Notes under the pieces: generated by a model | Database searches by the model: none | What the model was told of the DNA's origin: nothing | The model's input: the letters and a program-made list of their open reading frames with translations, nothing else | Translations under genes and position numbers: made by a program | Shown here: positions 1 to 11,740 of the stretch, one piece after another | How the letters are laid out: every line of letters starts with the position of its first letter | Numbering within the stretch: position 1 is the stretch's first letter | Origin: Aspidapion aeneum | Lineage: Eukaryota > Arthropoda > Insecta > Coleoptera > Brentidae | Assembly (NCBI GenBank): GCA_963576565.1 | Contig: OY755040.1 | Coordinates: forward strand, 84,946,321-85,010,320 | Direction of reading: 5' to 3' | DNA length: 64,000 nt

Positions 1-2382
1 CCCCTGAATTTGATGACGACACTTGTACAATGCAATTAACCACCAAAAAACATAACCCAATAAAAATTTTTAAGGAATCGACTTTAGGCTACCTTAAAAC
101 GGGGTTTAGGTACGATGTAGACACCTTACCCGTCCTTAACATTGAAGAGACACAAGAGATACAGAATAAAGAGAGAATGACAATGACGGACCACAAAATT
201 AACCACATAAAAGATGAAAAAGTTAAATCGCATTTATACAATTTATTAGAGGAGTACAGCGATGTTTTCGCAAAAAGTCCAAAATATTTGGGCCAGACGG
301 ACCTTGTAGGTGATTGACGTGGGTGACGCGAAACCCATAGGTCAAAAGCCATATAGGGTATCTCATAAGGAAAAGGAAATTATAGACAAACAAGTAAATG
401 AAATGCTTCAGGCAGGCGTTATAAGCGAAGCGGATAGATGGGCAAGTCCGGTGGTACTGGTTGCTATTTTCACCGCGTAAATCATGTTTCACGTAGAGCT
501 AACTACCCGATGCCAGTCATAGACGACCTTTTGACCTATTTAGGGAAGGCCAAATACATCACAACACTCGATATGTTCAGTGGATTTTGGCAAATAAAGC
601 TTAGCGACGATTCTAAACGGTATACAGCCTTTTGTTGCCCCGGACAAGGTGGTACATACGTTTGGAACAAGCTATGCTTTGGATTATCGGGAGCTCCTGG
701 AACATTTCAAAGAATGGCAGATATGGTTTTTCGTGATTTAAAATGGAAAACGCTCCTGGTATATTGTAACGACATCTGTATATTTTCAGAAAAACTTTTT
801 TTTAGAAAAATTGCGCACCGTTTTTCAAAGACTACGGGATGCAGGGCTAACACGAAAACCCTCAAAATGCGAATACATAAAAGAAGAACTAGATCTGCTC
901 GGTTATACTGTATCGAGCCAAGGCCTAAAACCCGACAAAAAGAAATTAATTTGTATTGAAAATTTTCCAAAAATTAAAACACAAAAAAATGTCATGCAAT
1001 TTTTAGGCCTTGCAAATTTTTGTCGAAAATTCATAAGAAAATTTTCTGCTATAGCCAGACCGCTTCACGATTTAACCAAAAAAGACACACCTTTCTTTTG
1101 GGAAGAAAAACATCAAAAAGCATTTGAGGAGCTAAAACGAAGGCTGATCACATCACCAGTTTTAGCGCACTACCAACCCGAAAAAGAATGCGTTTTACAC
1201 GTCGATGCAAGCAGACAAGGCCTAGGCGCCATACTTTTGCAAGAGGGGGAAGACACCCATCTTGACCCTGTTGCCTATGCCAGTCAAAGTTTAACAAACG
1301 CAGAAAAAAATATGTCAATCTCAGAATTAGGGCTAGAAGGAATAATATACAGTTTAGGCTATTTTAGAACATTGGTATATGGTAAGCATGTGCGAATCGT
1401 AACCGATCATCACGCACTATGCTGGTTAAAATCAGTTAAAGATCCCGTAGGAATATTAGCCAGATAAATTTTCAGAATTTGACTACACAATAGAACACAA
1501 AAGTGGAGCAAAACACAGAGATGCCGACTGCATGAGCAGAAATCCCGTGCTTAAACCGAGCGAAAATGAAGAGGAACAATTAGAGGAGATACCCACGTTC
1601 ATTATTGAACCCGAAGATATGGGAAAATTACAGAGAGAAGACGAAAGTTTGCGAGAGATCATAGACGGTTTACAAGATCCTGACAAAATTGGCAGTATTG
1701 GACTAAGAAAAAGAATAAAAAATTTTAGGCTTATAGACACAGTCTTACACAAAATAAATCCTAGGCCAGAAGGGCGAGAATTTTTACCAGTCTTCAAAAT
1801 TTAATTGGAGAGATTTTATTTGCACATCATAACGAATCGCTAGGAGGCGCTCACCTGGGAGTGGCCAAAACGACAGAAAAAATTAAAAATCGATATTTTT
1901 GGGACCATCAACAAAAACATATCGAAGATTTTATTAAAAGATGCCCCGACAGCTAAGCCAGACAAGGACAACAAAATAGAATTCCCATAGGGCTATTACA
2001 ACCTATGCCGATACGAGTTCCATTTGAGAGAGTGTCTATAGACCTTCTCGGGTCATTCCCATTATCAAAACTAAAAAATACAATGATTGTAGTCGCGACA
2101 GATTATGCGACAAGATGGGCCGAAACAGCGTTATTGCCGGACGAAACAACAAATTCTGTCGCAAAATTTATGGTCGAAAAAATAATCACAAGACATGGAT
2201 CGCCCAAATATCTGTTGAGCGACAGAGGGCAAATTTTTAGATCTGAACTTGTGTGGTCGCCTTTATTCTGTGCATACCCTAGAAAAATCGCTCTTCAAAA
2301 AAGTCATAATATAAGCAGTTATAGTGCTCAAAAATTTTTGATAATTTTCTTGCAGACAGATATAACCAAAATACGTATGTAA
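1..2382 (+). pseudogene. Ty3/gypsy pol, 5' part (RT, RNase H, start of integrase), decayed
   Basis: This is the reverse transcriptase to integrase part of a gypsy-class LTR retrotransposon polyprotein, entered from the left window edge. In order: the pre-RT linker (LLEEYSDVFA near 245-275), RT fingers/palm (YPMPVIDDLL, TTLDMFSGFWQI near 505-595, FGLSGAPGTFQRM near 678-717), the catalytic box at about 760-775 read as YCND instead of the usual Y-x-DD, RNase H with HVDASRQGLGAIL near 1200, the H-x-H part of the integrase zinc finger near 1825, and the integrase core (DLLGSFPL near 2043, LLSDRGQ near 2212, i.e. the first two D of DDE). It is broken by frame changes near 310, 470, 830, 1465 and 1800 and by a stop in the zinc finger at about 1954. 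The integrase continues only after 7060, across an inserted element. No LTR is visible on the left. Confident for family; the gene is dead. Confidence 0.93.
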
Positions 2383-2584
2383 GTTTATTTATTATAGTAT
2401 TGCTGCACTTATTTTTGCGAAAAGATTAACTTATTACCCATTAATAAACCCAAACATTAAGCAAAAACGTTATCAGTACAAAAAAAAGGCGTACGGCTAG
2501 CCAAGTCATACCAACGACAAAATTTAAAGTAGATCACACACGTACACATTAGTAGCAGTAATAGAGTGCACGAATAAATGTATT

Positions 2585-3382
2585 ATGGGAGACGAAGTTA
2601 CAAATAAGCAGCTGTTTGAACTAATCCAGGGATTGGTCCAATCGAATCAGGATATAAAGGAACAACTAGCCAATAATAAAGTAGAAATTAAAACCGAAAT
2701 TCAGTCTGTTAAATCGGATTTACTTGGACAGTTAAAGAAAATAAAATTGGAAAATGAAGAGTTAAAGCAAGAAATAATATATTTGAAGGAAAAGTTGGAG
2801 AAGGTCGAAAAAACAACATAGAAATACAGTTTGGTTTTTTACAACGTGCCGGAACAGGAAGACCAGCAAGCTGATATAGCACAGTTTTTACGTACTACAA
2901 AGAACGAAATAAAATTAGGTTGCGAGTTCTCTGATTTAAGAAATTTTCATAGGATTGGAAAGCTAGACAAAAATAATATACGCCCTGTTACCATCGAATT
3001 TATAAGTTACTTTTTGAGACAAGAATTTCTAGCAAACAACAAAAAATTCAATAATCCTAATATTTACATCTCTTACGAATATACGGAGAAGCAATACCGG
3101 GAACGACAAATATTAAGAAAGCACCTTAAAATCGCAAAAGAAAAGGAGCTACAAGCGAAAATTACAAACAACAACTTGGAAATAGCTGGTAAAAAGTATA
3201 CACTTTCAGAACTTGAGAACGACCCCAATTTGATTAAAGAAATCACTAAGCGCTTGGAAAAAGAAAATCAAGAAAAACAACAGAAATCCCAACAAAGGGA
3301 AAAAGAAAAGGAAAATAAACGAAAGTTGAGCGACAATTTGGAATACCCGCCTTCAAAGAATTTGAGGAGCCACACAAAATAA
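2585..3382 (+). pseudogene. Non-LTR element 1 ORF1 (RNA-binding, coiled coil + RRM-like)
   Basis: ORF1 of the element, 265 codons, interrupted by one in-frame TAG at 2819-2821; both sides are otherwise open in the same frame. Residues 1-75 form a heptad-rich Lys/Glu/Leu/Ile coiled coil. The part after the stop begins VFYNVPEQEDQ and has the pattern of the L1 ORF1p-like RRM: a conserved F-x-R-I-G-K (FHRIGKL near 2945) and P-V-T-I-E-F strand, then an R-Q-I-L-R helix. It ends in a Lys/Glu/Gln-rich basic tail. By family knowledge such proteins trimerise and coat element RNA. The start ATG at 2585 is the first in frame. Confidence 0.8.
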
Positions 3383-3725
3383 TATACTTTTTTTTCTAGA
3401 TTTGTTTGTTTATTTACTGTTGTTTTTAAATTCTTTTATTCTTAAAAATAAACCTAATAATAAAAAAGACTGAAATAATTTTACTGGAATTTTAAATATC
3501 TTTATTAGTTTATAGGGAATATTTAATATTATTTATTAGGAAAAAACAATCATTTACACTGAACATAACATACCAAAAAACAAATATATTTACCAAATAG
3601 CATAGCGGGCTAGACCTCCTAATTTAAAAACAAGATTTTACTTGTTTTGTTTTTAACCTTTAAAATATTAATTTGCTTTTTTACCTCCGTTTGTGTGTTT
3701 TACTTGATTTTATTCTCATATTAGT

Positions 3726-6707
3726 TTGATTTTACTTATATGTTTTAAAATGAACAACTTGCCGTGTTACGAAACTGATATTATTAAAACAAATATTGTT
3801 GAAGATATGCCAGGGTTTATTAGATGTCGGCATGATCAGTATTTTGATTTGAAAATCATACAATTTAATGCTCAAAGCCTAAACAAAAACTTAGATAAAT
3901 TTATGCTATTTTTGTCACAGTTTCAGGAGGCATTTGATATTGTGGTTTTTAGCGAAACATTTAGGATTTACGATACCAGAACGCTGAACATAAATGGGTA
4001 CGATTTACTGTACAATGAAGGATCAATAAATAAAAATGATGGTACAGTAGTTTACATTAAATCATCCTTTCTTTATACCTAAACAGGAGAACCAATTGGA
4101 ACCGTAAAAGCGCTTAAACTAAATATATGTTACAAAAATAAAAAAAATATTCCTTTTATTCTAACAGCTTTGTATAGGCCTCCAGGAATGGGGCGTTCTG
4201 GTGCCGTAGATTTTAATGCAGCCCTGGCTAACTATCTAAAAAATTTGGAAAACTGCAAAGTTCACGTATTTGTGGGCGATACAAATATGAATATTAAAAG
4301 TAAATGCACGAAAGAAAACGATATTGATCATGAATATTGTAATATACTTACTTCTGAAAGACACGAATCCTACATAAACGAGTACACCAGAGTCGCCAAA
4401 GACTCAAAGTCATGCATTGATCATTTCTTTATTAGGCATTCATTAAAAACGGCAACTATTGTTCCAATTATTTTTCAATTTCAGATTACTGATCACTACC
4501 CAATTTTGTTGTTATTTAAGGTAAATAATTTAAAGGGCGAGCCATTCAAAGAAAATGATAAGTATACATTCAAAAAATATATTAATTACAATAATTTAAA
4601 ATATCAACTGGAAAATATAAACTGGGAAAGCTTGTACTCATTAAAAGACATAAATGAAGCCTTTGAATATTTTGCAACTTCCTTTAATTATTTTATAAGT
4701 CAAAATACAAAAATAGTAAAACAAAAAAGAGAAATAAAACATCAAGAATGGATAACAAAGGAACTGCTATCAGATATTAAAACTAAAAACGACAGGTTCA
4801 AAGCCTGGAAGAATGACATTAACAACATTGAAAAAAAATCAGAATATAAAAATCTAAAAAATGTTTTGACAAATAAAATTCGTCAACAAAAAAGAAAATT
4901 TTATACTGCCGACATACAAGATAACAGTCATAATTCTCAAACTCTATGGAGAACCGTAAATAAAATATGTAAAAAACCGAATACAAACAAAAGTATTACG
5001 TTAATAAAAACTGAAAATGGTATTAAATTATCGCAAGAAAAAGAAATGGCAAATTATTTTAACGATTATTATTCAACAGTGGGAGAAAAGTTAGCTCAAA
5101 AAATTACTAAACCTCAAAATCCATCAGTTTCAAAAATAAAAAATATTCCAAACTCCTTTGCCTTTGTCGATATACTTCCTTCTGAAGTAGAAAAAGCAAT
5201 ATCTGAGTTAAAAAATAAAATAGCTCCAGGTCTAGATCAAATAAGAAGTGAACTTGTAAAAACTGTTTCGCAAGAAATTTCAGCACCCTTAGCCTATATC
5301 TTTAACTTATCCTTCCAAACTGGAACTTTTCCTGATAGCTTTAAAGTTGGCATTGTAAAACCGATGTTTAAAAGTGGTGATAAACAGAATGCTATAAATT
5401 ATAGACCAATCACATTAATATCAACGTTTTCCAAAATTTTCGACAAGATTCTTAAAGTTAAATTTACATCATTTTTGGACAAACACAAACTTATATCTCC
5501 AAAGCAATTTGGTTTTAGAAAAAAAACTATCAACAGAAGACGCAATTGACCACCTGACAAAACAAATATACAATGCTCTAGATGAAGGTAAACCATGTAT
5601 GGGTGTATTTATAGATTTAGCGAAGGCATTCGACACAGTTTGTCACTCAACATTAATTACAAAATTGGAAAGCTTTGGTTTTAGAGGCAACTCAAAAAAA
5701 CAATTAACTAGTTACCTAGAAAATAGAATACAGTTTGTACAAATAGGTGACACACTTAGTGAGCCAAAACCTGTTAAATATGGTGTTCCTCAAGGAACTG
5801 TGCTTGGACCACTTTTATTTACAATTTATTTAAATGATTTGCTAGAGCTTGACATTGAAGGCTCAATGTCTAATTTTGCAGATGATGGGGTTGTCGTATT
5901 TGTTAAGGATGCATGGGGCGATGTTAAGACTGTGGCAGAAAGGGATTTGCATGTTATGAAACAATGGTTAAACACCTTAACAGTTCATTTTGAAAAAACT
6001 AAGTTTTTGCCATTTTCAGTTTACGAGGACAAGCTTCCCACTTTCACCTCTTTGTCTCTTCCAAATAATTTTGAAATTGAAAGAACTGAATATTTCAAAT
6101 ACTTGGGAATATTACTAGATCCGCACATGAGATGGAATCGACATATAGATTGCTTAATCAGGAGATTGCGATGCATAATTTCTAGGTTTAAACATTTGCG
6201 GGAATTCCTCAGTTTAAAATCACTAAGAACTTTTTACCTTTCACTAGTAAATTCCCATTTAACTTATGGCATAGTTGGCTGGGGCACGCTTTCAGACAAT
6301 CACTTAGAAAGTCTGCATGTTATCCAAAGGTGGATCCTTAAAATTATATTCTAAAACCCATATTTATATTCTACCAACTTACTTTACTCTGAAGCGAAAA
6401 TTTTGGATGTGAGGCAGCTTTATTTTAATAAACTTGCAATAAAGGCATATAAAGAGAAACATCTATTGGAAAAACGTGAAACTACTCATTGCACCAGAAA
6501 TACTAATAATTTTGTTACAAAAAGGTCAAATTTAAATATAGCAAAAAGAAATTCAAAATATCTTATGCCTAGAATTTTGAATTTTTTGCAGCAAAACATG
6601 TTGTTGTTGTAAACAGAAAATAAATTTAAAAAAGCGGTAAAAGAATTTTTACAGGCGGAAAGTAGACACAGCATATCACTTTTTGTAACCCAAAAAACCA
6701 TAATGTA
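3726..6707 (+). pseudogene. Non-LTR element 1 ORF2 (AP endonuclease + reverse transcriptase)
   Basis: The replication protein of the element. N-terminal endonuclease: IIQFNAQSLNKN near 3860, FSETF near 3945, YRPPG near 4172, VGDTNMN near 4275, DHFF near 4420 and the T-D-H-Y-P motif near 4485. Reverse transcriptase: APGLDQIRSELV near 5225, INYRPITLIS near 5395, FIDLAKAFDTVCH near 5608, YGVPQGTVLGPLLF near 5780, and the catalytic FADDG at about 5872-5886; the C-terminal part runs to about 6707. Damage: in-frame stops at 4080-4082, 6352-6354 and about 6610, and a one-base gain in the A run at 5519-5526 that moves the frame. The gene is therefore recently dead but well preserved. Confidence 0.9.
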
Positions 6708-6995
6708 GTAGATGCCTGTCCCTTAGGATACTTTTAGTTAAGTTAAATTTAATTAAGAAGATAATGTCAAGTTTTAGTGAGGTGAAGTGCATTTTACTAT
6801 TGACAATAAAACCCGGACTGGACTAAGTAACCCGATTCTGACAGTAAATCAAAATTTAGACTGTGTACTTACCTATAAATGACTCTAACACTTACAAGTG
6901 ACATATATCACTTAAATAGTGCTTTTTGTATGTTTATTTGTTTGATTAAATTGTATTAGGTCATGTATTATTATTTTTTTCGAATTCAAATAAAC

Positions 6996-7015
6996 ATCTA
7001 TTCTATTCTATTCTA
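6996..7015 (+). repeat. (TTCTA)n 3' tail of non-LTR element 1
   Basis: Four copies of a five-base unit directly behind the AATAAA polyadenylation hexamer at 6989-6994. Such short tandem tails mark the 3' end of CR1/jockey-group elements that do not end in poly(A). Confidence 0.8.
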
Positions 7016-7059
7016 TAATAAGAGAGATGTTAAAAATGATGTGCGTCACAAGCCAGTTC

Positions 7060-7624
7060 ACTACGTCATACCATCCACAGTGCAACGGACTAGTAGAAAG
7101 AATACACAAATACGTCACATACAGACTGGGATACATTTTTACCTTTAGTGACATCTACCTATAATTGTTCAAAACAAGCAACGACCCAGTACTCGCCATT
7201 TATGCTTGTCTATGGTAGAGAATCAATATTACCTATAGCAGCAAATATCATGATGAGTCCACCACCGAGTAACACGGAAGAAATCCGAAACCGGGCACTC
7301 GCTGTGCGAAATGCCGCAGCGGAAAATATAAAAAATCAGCAGCAAAAAGACAAAATTCACTATGATGCAAAACACAGACACGTGGAATATGAAGAAGGCG
7401 AGAAAGTGAAAGTTTTTACTCCCGTCAGAAAAGTAGGAAGAAGCGAAAAATTATTGCTCAGATGGTTCGGCCCATATTACGTTACCCGCAGAATGTCGGA
7501 TGTGGATTACGAAATAAGAAAAGGACCATCAGACAAAAGCAAAAAAGAAGTGGTTCATGTCAGCAGGATGCTACCTTACTATGACCCATGGACACCGGAA
7601 GTAGTCCCAGTGACAGAAAATTAA
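7060..7624 (+). pseudogene. Ty3/gypsy integrase 3' part with GPY/F module
   Basis: This continues the integrase interrupted at about 2300-2390. It opens with TSYHPQCNGLVERIHK around 7070-7110, the block that carries the third catalytic residue (E) of the DDE triad, followed by the family's downstream block (YSPFMLVYGRESILP) and a GPY/F module (LLLRWFGPYYVTRRM near 7460-7500) that ends at HVSRMLPYYDPW. There is no chromodomain. A frame change near 7145 separates the E block from the remainder. The absence of pol sequence between 2390 and 7020 and its resumption here shows that one older gypsy copy was split by a younger insertion. The pol stop is at 7622-7624. Confidence 0.88.
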
Positions 7625-8342
7625 ACTGTCCAAAAATTTTTTTAAGGCCCTTATGGCAAGGCCCTTAGGGCAAAGCCCTTATAACAACACCTTGTGTCAC
7701 AAATATTCTCCTGTATATAAAGACACTATCTAAAGTAAAGTGAAATAAAATAAAGGACGCTAGTCTAGTGAAGTGAAAAAGACATTTCTGTTCAATGCAA
7801 AATTTAAATTTTAAAAAAGATACCTACCTATAATTAAATCAGATTTGTATTTTTTATTTTCAGTGCAAGTGTCAAGCAACGACCGCTTTGAAAACTTTAT
7901 CTACATAAATATAAACTGTTTATAGGAAATATAATATCAATGGTAAACGACCGACTAATTAGTGTTCACCAACCTAAGTTTAGAAGACAATTAGGTAGTA
8001 ATAATAATAAATTAAATTAAATGTTGGGATAACACTCCCGCAAAGTTTAAAAATAAGTTTAAAATTATTGAAATATTTAACTTATAAGTATCAACTAATT
8101 AGATAAATTATTGTAAAAACATTTAAGGAATATAAAAATTTTGATTAAATTTGTTGAGACAACTCGGAGTTTGTTTAATAATATCTAAGCCGGTTGTTTT
8201 AAAAACACTTAGAAGTTTAATATTTTTCGTTAAACATTTATATTAACGATCGAAACTTTATAAATAATTAAAGTATTTTGTTAAATAAATTAAGATGTTG
8301 TGGAAATAAACCACAACTTTATTTTGATAACTTTTAATATTC
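7625..8342 (+). other. Gypsy pol-env spacer, AT-rich
   Basis: No coding sequence is supported here. The stretch starts with three imperfect copies of AAGGCCCTTA (7645-7685), carries a TATATAAAG box near 7713-7722 and an intron-acceptor-like TTTTATTTTCAG just before 7863, as expected if env is expressed from a spliced RNA. A possible LTR-like start (TGTTGGGATAACAC at about 8022) was noted but no matching copy exists in the window, so I do not call an LTR. Confidence 0.35.
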
Positions 8343-8696
8343 AAAAAGGGCACTAGGCTTCATCGGAGACGAAATTGGTGTTGTGGGGTCGCGACCGAAG
8401 AAAAACTCGATAAAATTTCTGAGGATGACGAAACAGTAAAAAGGCAACTTAACACAATCAGTAAAGGGCTAGGCGAAACCCTTCACAGTATCGGGGAACA
8501 GTCAAAACATTTTTCCGAGAACACTACAAAAATTGGCGGTACTTTTAAAGATACAGAACGTAAAATAAAATTTATCGACTCAAAAGTTTCAACCTTAAAT
8601 AAAGAGGTTAAAGTAATCCTGAGGGATGAAGAAAGTTTTGCTAGCACGTCTCTGGTCAACCAGTATCAAAATTTAAGGAATGAACACCTATTGTAA
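8343..8696 (+). pseudogene. Env/F-like fusion protein remnant of the gypsy element
   Basis: A short remnant that resembles the env (fusion) gene of insect errantivirus-type gypsy elements. A basic KR pair at 8343-8348 is followed directly by a small hydrophobic Ala/Gly/Phe/Ile-rich stretch, the layout of a furin-type cleavage site plus fusion peptide, then a W-C-C-G motif near 8380 and a long amphipathic Glu/Lys/Ser-rich helix-forming stretch to the stop at 8694-8696. A one-base frame change lies between the hydrophobic stretch and the W-C-C-G motif. The upstream half of env and the transmembrane end are absent: the reading runs into the dispersed repeat block that begins at about 8675. Position directly behind gypsy pol supports the call. 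Non-functional. Confidence 0.55.
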
Positions 8697-10320
8697 TTAG
8701 TACCAAGAGAATATGATTTTTACTTAAACTTGTCTCGATTTGTTGGGTAGTAAATATAATGCCTCTCAGACTATAAGCCTCTGCATACAAAAATAAAACA
8801 TCTGGTATGAATCACACACCACCCAGTCTTTTACAATATATGCCATCTTGACTCAAACTTGTCTTGACTTGTCGGCTGACAACTGGCTTAACCCCAACTC
8901 TTTCACAATATATGTGGTGTGGACTTAAACTTGTCTTAACTTGTTGGCTAATAAATTTAGGCTTAAGGCCACTCATTGTCGAAGTCAATAGTACCTTTTG
9001 CAGCTGCATACAAAGCATAATGAATGAACGCCTGGTGTAATTAGTAACAAGAGAATGCAATCTTTACTTAGACTTGTCTTGACCTGTTGGGTAATAAATT
9101 TGGGCTCAAGGCCATTCATTGTCGCCATTCATGCCTTTGTTGTTTGCCTCCACATACAAAAGAGAAAGAACCACTTACACCTGCACACCTGCACACAAAA
9201 GACAAAGACACACATAAATTTACATTGTCATATCAAGGTTAAAAGACCACCCACAGTGCTCGCCTCTGTAGACAAAAGATGGCCTTCGCAACTATGCGAT
9301 ATCATATTAAAGCCAAAAAGACCGCCCACTCTATTCGGCTGTTGTCAAAAAGACAAAGACCCACTCGCACTTGCATATAAAAAACAAAAGCTTACATAAC
9401 TGCAAATTGTAATATCAAAGTCAAAAAAGCACTTACACTATTGGCCTATGCTCTAAAAACCCCTTCCAAACTCCTCCTCATATAAAATTACCTTCATACT
9501 ATTGGCCTATGCCCAAAACAATAGTCGCGCTATTCGGCTATTGTCAAAAAAACAAAAGCTGCCATAACTGCAAATTGTAATATCAAAGTCAAAAAGAAAC
9601 TCGTACTATTGGGTATGCTCTAAAAAGGACTTTTTGTCGCGCCGTCTGTCTGTGTGTGTGTGTGTGTGTGTGTTTATATGTCTGTCTGTCTGTCTGTTTG
9701 TCTGTAACGACCAACGTGCATAACCCAAAAACCGCTTGCTTGATTTGAGTGAAATTTGGTACCTGGGCTGGGTTTTGTGTCGAGTTTAAGTTAAAACATT
9801 GCTTGTGTGGTATACGATCTTTACTTAAACTTGTCTTGATTTGTTGGGTAGGAAATATATTATACTATATATCTTTGTGTTTCAGATGATTTTGAAACTT
9901 TTTTTTGTCGCATCGTCTGTCTGTGTGTGTGTGTTTGTATGTTTGTCTAGCTCTCTGTCTGTAACGACCAACGTGCATAACCCAAAAACAGCTTGCTTGA
10001 TTTGAGTGAAATTTGGTACCTGGGCTGGGTTTTGTGTCGAGTTTAAGTTAAAACATGGCTTGTGTGGTATGTAATTGAGTCTAGAGTATACTAGTAAATG
10101 CCCAAAAAACTAGTCGCGCTATTCGGCTATTGTCAAAAAAACAAAAGCTGCCATAACTGCAAATTGTAATATCAAAGTCAAAAAGAGACTCGTACTATTG
10201 GGCTATGCTCTAAAAAGGACTCGCACTATTAAGCTATTGTTAAAAAGACAATGACCCTTCGCCTATTGTCAAAAAGACACCTGCATACAAAAGAACAATA
10301 GAACAATAGGATTTCTTGCA
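8675..10320 (+). repeat. Array of diverged dispersed-repeat copies with TCTG/TG microsatellites
   Basis: A patchwork of related blocks. The block GTAATTAGTAMCAAGAGAAT + TTTACTTARACTTGTCT + TTGTTGGGTA occurs at about 8690-8750 and 9035-9110, with shorter versions near 8925 and 9825. A block around TTCGGCTATTGTCAAAAAAAC and GCAAATTGTAATATCAAAG occurs at about 9525-9610 and 10110-10195. A third block, (TGTC/TG)n followed by TAACGACCAACGTGCATAAC and ATTTGGTACCTGGGCTGG, occurs at 9650-9810 and 9910-10070 and, diverged, at 29520-29830. No protein is encoded; open frames here are accidental. Confidence 0.8.
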
Positions 10321-10784
10321 AATGACATCATTCACTCCTCATTTTGGTCCAGAACAGACATATATCTACTACTCGAATTTTCGCATTGAAACATTGTTTT
10401 CAAAAAATGCTATATTGATAGCCCAAAGTTTCACTTCCTGCCATACGAAAAAGTAATCGGCCCGCTTCGAAAATCTGCTGAAAAATCCTGCTTGCACCAA
10501 GTTAAGGTGGGATGAACCAGCAACTCGCCAACGAAATTCTGTGAAGCGGTCAGCGGTTGATTTCACTGTTTTGGGTATTGATTTGTTTGGTCTACTACAA
10601 ACATTCGATGCGCTATAGAACTGCTTAATACCAATATCGCGCGGAGTTGTATGATATTGAAATAGGTACCAACTAAGTGTTTAATTAAAAATGTTTAAAC
10701 TTTAATTACCAAGAAAGATTACTATATACATAGGCAAAAGAACCTGTAGCATTTACAAACTTAAGATATGAAAAATAAAATGCT
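10321..10784. other. Unique AT-rich stretch, nothing recognised
   Basis: No gene, repeat copy or structural signal could be supported between the repeat array and the inverted repeat that follows. Confidence 0.4.
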
Positions 10785-11740
10785 ACAGATTATAATCGAA
10801 ATTTGCCGCCATCTTAGAATTTAAGGTGTCGGACAGATTCATACTTGATTCTTCAAAATGGCTTGCTTATTCTTATTTTCCGAAAATGTTTTAGGTTTTT
10901 TTAATTTATTGAAAACACTACTTTTCTCCCGCATAAACAAGTACGAATTAATTAATTTATTAATTAAGTGCTTTTCTATAAATTAAAAAAAAAAACAAAA
11001 CGTTACGGAAAATAAGAATAAACGTGCCTCTTTGAAGGGTCAAGTATGATTATGTCCGACATTTTAACTTTTAGGATGGCGGCAAATTTCGATTATAAAC
11101 TTTAAAGAACAATCAATTCTCACCATTTTTTTTATTTCATTAAGTGCGGGTCACTAATAATGAGTTTATAAGGAAATTAATGCAGACAGGATTGGCAATG
11201 CAATCTGTAAAACAATGGCTGAAACAAAAATATATTTTTTGAGAACTATCACACCGATTTTACTAATTTGTACCTCGTTGTGCGGGGAGAAAATCAGTGC
11301 TTTTCTATAATTAAAAAAAACTTAACAATTTTCAGAAAATAATAATAAACACGCCATTTCAAAGCATTAAGTATGATTCTTTCTACCATCTTAAATTTTA
11401 AGAAGGCGAGAAATTTTGATCATGATCGTTAAAAGGCAATCAATTCTCAACAGGATATTTTTTATTTCATCAAAATCGGTTCAGTAGTAATGAATTTATA
11501 AGAAAATAAATGCAGACATGATTGGCAAGGCAATCGTCTAATATTCAAAACAATCGATTAAAAACCTTTAGAACCACTGAACCGATTTTGCTGATTCATA
11601 CTTTGTTGTGCGTGGCGGGAACGCTGCTTTTTTACTAATTTAAAAAAATAATTAAAACATGTGTGCAACACAAGAATAAACGAGCATATTTGAAAGGTAG
11701 AATATTATTTCGTCCGCCATCTTAAATTTTATAATAAAAA
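10785..11740. repeat. Long inverted repeat plus tandem copies of a ~330 bp dispersed repeat
   Basis: The arm at about 10785-10925 is the reverse complement of 10968-11100 (shared blocks TTATAATCGAAATTTGCCGCC, GGAAAATAAGAATAA, GTCAAGTATGA-T). The direct copy continues to about 11299, is repeated at about 11300-11630 and again in part to about 11740, giving a unit near 330 bp with hallmark strings ATGCAGACA-GATTGGCAA and ACCGATTTTGCTGATT. A further copy in reverse orientation lies at about 48980-49620. No coding capacity is seen; it is a dispersed non-coding repeat, perhaps the fragment of an unrecognised element. Confidence 0.75.

Larger units (their letters stand above)
2390..7016 (+). mobile_element. 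Non-LTR retrotransposon 1, inserted in gypsy integrase
   Basis: A nearly full-length LINE-type element with ORF1, ORF2 (endonuclease + RT) and a 3' end of AATAAA (6989-6994) followed at once by a (TTCTA)n tail (6996-7015), a simple-repeat tail rather than poly(A). It sits within the integrase coding region of the gypsy copy. The 5' end is only approximate (2300-2400), as I found no convincing target-site duplication. The RT and the ORF1 type fit the CR1/L2/Daphne-jockey assemblage; the exact clade is an inference. Confidence 0.85.

Noticed and set aside
8022..8340. Possible LTR beginning TGTTGGGATAACAC
   Set aside because: No second copy, no polypurine tract next to it and no matching CA end could be identified.
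9055..9399. 114-codon frame in the repeat array
   Set aside because: Composed of diverged repeat blocks and not conserved between the repeat copies.
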